Origin: Bordetella sp. BOR01
GTDB lineage: Bacteria > Pseudomonadota > Gammaproteobacteria > Burkholderiales > Burkholderiaceae_B
NCBI RefSeq assembly: GCF_019218885.1
Contig: NZ_JAHUWT010000002.1
Location: forward strand, 682,001-746,000
Reading direction: 5' to 3'
DNA length: 64,000 nt
Shown here: one piece after another, positions 61,828 to 64,000 of the stretch
Position numbering within the stretch: the stretch's first letter is position 1
Layout of the letters: every line of letters begins with the position of its first letter
Notes under the pieces: model-generated
Database searches by the model: none
What the model was told of the DNA's origin: nothing
The model's input: only the letters and a program-made list of their open reading frames with translations
Program-made: the position numbers and the translations under genes

Positions 61828-63162
61828 ATGGCAGAGAAGAGCAAAGTCGTATGGTCAGAGGGGATGTTCCTGCGTCCCCAGCATTTCCAGCAGTTCGAGC
61901 GCTATCTGGAAGGAACGTTGCAGCAGCGCGCCGCCTCGCTGCAGGGCTTTTTCTGGGGCTTCAGTCACCTGGCCCTGGATCGCGATGCGTTGGCGGTAGG
62001 CAAGCTGGTGCTGACCCAGGCCAGTGGCGTGCTGCCCGACGGCACGCCGTTCGAGTTCTCGCATCCCGATGACGCGCCCGCGGCACTCGAGGTGCCCGAA
62101 CAGGCGCAGGACGTGCGGGTCATGCTGGCGCTGCCGCGCATCCGGCAGGGCGCCACCGACGTGCAGTACGAAGACGAAGCCGATTCGCTGGCCCGCTACC
62201 TGGTGCAAGAAGCCGAGGTCGAGGATTCCGGCTCGATGGGCCTGGAGCCCGCCTTGCTGCAATTGGGCCGGCTGCGGTTGCGGCTGATGCTCGAGACCGA
62301 CCTGGGCGACGAATGGCTGGGCCTGGGCGTCGTGAGGGTGATCGAGCGCCGCGCCGACAACCGTATCGTGCTCGACGAACGCTATATTGCGCCGTGGCTG
62401 GCCTCCGGCGCGCATCCGCTGCTGCTGGGCTTCGTGCAAGAGCTGCACGGCCTGCTGAATGCGCGCAGCGAGGCCCTGGCCATGCGCCTGTCGCAACCGG
62501 GCCGCGGCGGCGTGTCCGAAGTGTCGGACTTCATGCTGCTGGAAACGGTGAATCGCTACATCGGCGCGCTGTGGCATGCGCGCCAGGCCGAATGGCTGCA
62601 TCCCGAACGCCTGTTCCACGACTGGCTGATGCTGGCATGCGACCTGTCGACGTACACGGCGGCATCGCGTCGCCCCGAAGTGCTGCCCGAGTATGAGCAC
62701 GACGATCTGCAAACCACTTTCGGCACCTTGATGAACGAGCTGCGGCGGTCGCTGTCGGCGGTGCTGGAACAGCATGCGCTGCAGATTCCGCTGCAAGACC
62801 GCGGCCAGGGAGTGCGCGTGGCGCAGATCCCCGACCTGGAACTGCTGCGCACCGCCGGCTTCGTATTGGCGGTGCACGCCGACATGCCCTCGGACACGGT
62901 GCGCTCGCGCTTTCCGGCGCAGGTCAAGATCGGCCCGGTCGAACGCATCCGCGACCTGGTGCACTTGCAGCTTCCCGGGGTGACCGTGCGCGCGCTGGCC
63001 GTGGCGCCGCGCCAGATTCCCTACAGCGCCGGCCACGTGTATTTCGAGTTGGACAAGGATGGCGATTTCTGGAAACAGCTAGAGCGCACTGGCGCGCTGG
63101 CGTTGCACCTGGCTGGCGAATTTCCTGGGCTGTCCATGGAATTCTGGGCCTTGCGCGACTAG
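61828..63162 (+). CDS. tssK: T6SS baseplate-to-membrane connector TssK
   Basis: 444 residues, the normal TssK length. The N-terminus KVVWSEGMFLRPQHFQQFERYLEGTLQQRAASLQGFFWGF is diagnostic (shoulder domain shared with phage receptor-binding proteins). The C-terminal part contains LHADMPSDTVRSRFPAQVKIGPVERIRDLVHLQLPGVTVRALAVAPRQIPYSAGHVYFELD. It docks the baseplate to the TssJLM complex. The ATG at 61828 starts the known N-terminus. Confidence 0.96.
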   Translation: MAEKSKVVWSEGMFLRPQHFQQFERYLEGTLQQRAASLQGFFWGFSHLALDRDALAVGKLVLTQASGVLPDGTPFEFSHPDDAPAALEVPEQAQDVRVMLALPRIRQGATDVQYEDEADSLARYLVQEAEVEDSGSMGLEPALLQLGRLRLRLMLETDLGDEWLGLGVVRVIERRADNRIVLDERYIAPWLASGAHPLLLGFVQELHGLLNARSEALAMRLSQPGRGGVSEVSDFMLLETVNRYIGALWHARQAEWLHPERLFHDWLMLACDLSTYTAASRRPEVLPEYEHDDLQTTFGTLMNELRRSLSAVLEQHALQIPLQDRGQGVRVAQIPDLELLRTAGFVLAVHADMPSDTVRSRFPAQVKIGPVERIRDLVHLQLPGVTVRALAVAPRQIPYSAGHVYFELDKDGDFWKQLERTGALALHLAGEFPGLSMEFWALRD

Positions 63163-63174
63163 GGCGGAGACATC

Positions 63175-64000
63175 ATGCACGCTTCCGATACCGCCATGCC
63201 CGGCCCGCTGGGCGGAGGCATTCCCGAAGGGGCCGCCTCGGCGTCAAGCCGGCTGCGGCCCAACGAATATGTGATCAGCGGCTCGAATCCGTTGGTGGCG
63301 GCGGCCAATCCGCTGCTCGACCTGATTCCGCAGATCCGCGCCACGACCTCGCATCCGTCGCCGGCCATGCTGCGCGAGCACTTGCTCGACGAGATCCGCC
63401 AGTTCGAGCTGCGCGCGCAGCAGGCGGGCATTCCCAACGAAACCATCCTGGGCGCGCGCTATTGCCTGTGCACGGCACTGGATGAAGCGGCCGCGCTGAC
63501 GCCCTGGGGGGGCAATGGCGTCTGGTCGGCGCACAGCCTGCTGGTGACATTCCACAACGAAACCTGGGGTGGCGAGAAATTCTTCCAGTTGCTGGCCAAG
63601 CTGTCGCAGAATCCCAGCCAGCACCTGGACCTGCTGGAACTGCTGTACTACTGCCTGGTGCTGGGTTTCGAGGGCCGCTACCGGGTGGCCGACAACGGCC
63701 GTTCGCAGCTCGAGACCCTGCGGCAGCGCCTGCTGCGCATCTTGCGCAGCGCGCGCGGCGATTATCCGCGCGCCTTGTCGCCGCATTGGCAGGATGTGCC
63801 GGCCCAGGCCCAGCTGCGGCGCCTGCCGATACCGCTGTGGGTGTTCGGCGCACTGGTCGCGGTGCTGGCGCTGGCCATCTATTGGGCCCTGGCCTGGAGC
63901 CTGAGCCGGCAATCGGATGCGGTGTTCACCGCAATCAGCGGCTTGAGGCCGCCCACGGTGCAGATCACGCCCACCCGCAGGCCCGCCCCCGCGCCGCGCC
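63175..64000 (+). CDS. tssL: T6SS inner-membrane protein TssL (DotU/IcmH), 3' truncated by the window
   Basis: At least 275 residues visible, open to the last base. Gly-rich N-terminus, then the DotU helical bundle: NPLVAAANPLLDLIPQIR, LRAQQAGIPNETILGARYCLCTALDEAAALTPWG, WSAHSLLVTFHNETWGGEKFFQLL and LELLYYCLVLGFEGRYRV (all standard). One membrane segment (IPLWVFGALVAVLALAIYWALAW, about residues 222-244) leads into a periplasmic part that begins with a Pro-rich linker (TRRPAPAPR). Such long forms often carry an OmpA-like peptidoglycan-binding domain beyond this point. It starts 12 bp after tssK. Confidence 0.95.
   Translation, partial: MHASDTAMPGPLGGGIPEGAASASSRLRPNEYVISGSNPLVAAANPLLDLIPQIRATTSHPSPAMLREHLLDEIRQFELRAQQAGIPNETILGARYCLCTALDEAAALTPWGGNGVWSAHSLLVTFHNETWGGEKFFQLLAKLSQNPSQHLDLLELLYYCLVLGFEGRYRVADNGRSQLETLRQRLLRILRSARGDYPRALSPHWQDVPAQAQLRRLPIPLWVFGALVAVLALAIYWALAWSLSRQSDAVFTAISGLRPPTVQITPTRRPAPAPR

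Noticed and set aside
1-64000. CRISPR array, insertion sequence, prophage, rRNA or tRNA
   Set aside because: No regularly spaced repeats, transposase or integrase motifs, terminal inverted repeats or tRNA-like cloverleafs were seen on either strand; the two homologous ABC importers are diverged paralogues, not repeats.

Overview
The window is GC-rich (mostly well over 60%), has no RNA genes or insertion sequences, and is densely packed with genes. It looks like the chromosome of a betaproteobacterium of the Alcaligenaceae, most probably Bordetella or a close relative such as Achromobacter. That assignment is inferred from a Bug/TctC-type solute-binding protein, several oligopeptide-type ABC transporters, a chaperone-usher fimbrial operon and the make-up of the type VI secretion cluster. 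No database search was possible.

Layout. (1) 1-4203: a small plus-strand metabolic operon: a polysaccharide-deacetylase-like hydrolase cut by the window edge, a C39/BtrH-like cysteine-fold protein, a Bug solute receptor and an alpha/beta hydrolase. (2) 4600-11886: a fimbrial locus with a hypothetical protein, major pilin, chaperone, usher and tip adhesin. An acyl carrier protein and a beta-ketoacyl-ACP synthase follow in the same transcriptional direction. (3) 11966-14781: a two-subunit molybdenum hydroxylase (isoquinoline 1-oxidoreductase type), closed by a strong hairpin. (4) 14846-28409: a catabolic block around a GntR regulator. On the minus strand are an aminotransferase and a split transketolase. 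On the plus strand are a penicillin-acylase-like enzyme, a complete dipeptide-type ABC transporter and an N,N-dimethylformamidase-like protein. Both arms carry the same near-palindrome about 40 bp before the first gene. (5) 28432-34001: an HscC-type Hsp70 with a J-like/TonB fusion, a membrane protein, a 3-methyladenine glycosylase, RidA and a small DUF3008-type protein. (6) 34202-45425: a plus-strand operon for D-amino acids or N-acyl-D-amino acids, with an uncharacterised protein, a TetR regulator, a ThDP enzyme, a DadA-like dehydrogenase, an ABC transporter and a D-aminoacylase. A near-perfect 22-bp dyad lies in front. (7) 45440-46896: a cysteine-rich copper-storage-like protein and a DUF4105 membrane protein. 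(8) 47239-64000: a type VI secretion system (tssA, B, C, hcp, tagJ, tssE, F, a DUF3540 gene, tssG, an L,D-transpeptidase-like effector with a putative immunity gene, clpV, fha, tssJ, K, L), which runs off the right edge.

The genes work as modules. Regions 4 and 6 each pair amide-bond hydrolases with a peptide-type importer and a local regulator. Region 8 supplies baseplate (TssE/F/G/K), sheath (TssB/C), tube (Hcp), recycling ATPase (ClpV with TagJ) and membrane-complex parts (TssJ/L). tssM, vgrG and PAAR genes are not in the window and presumably lie to the right.
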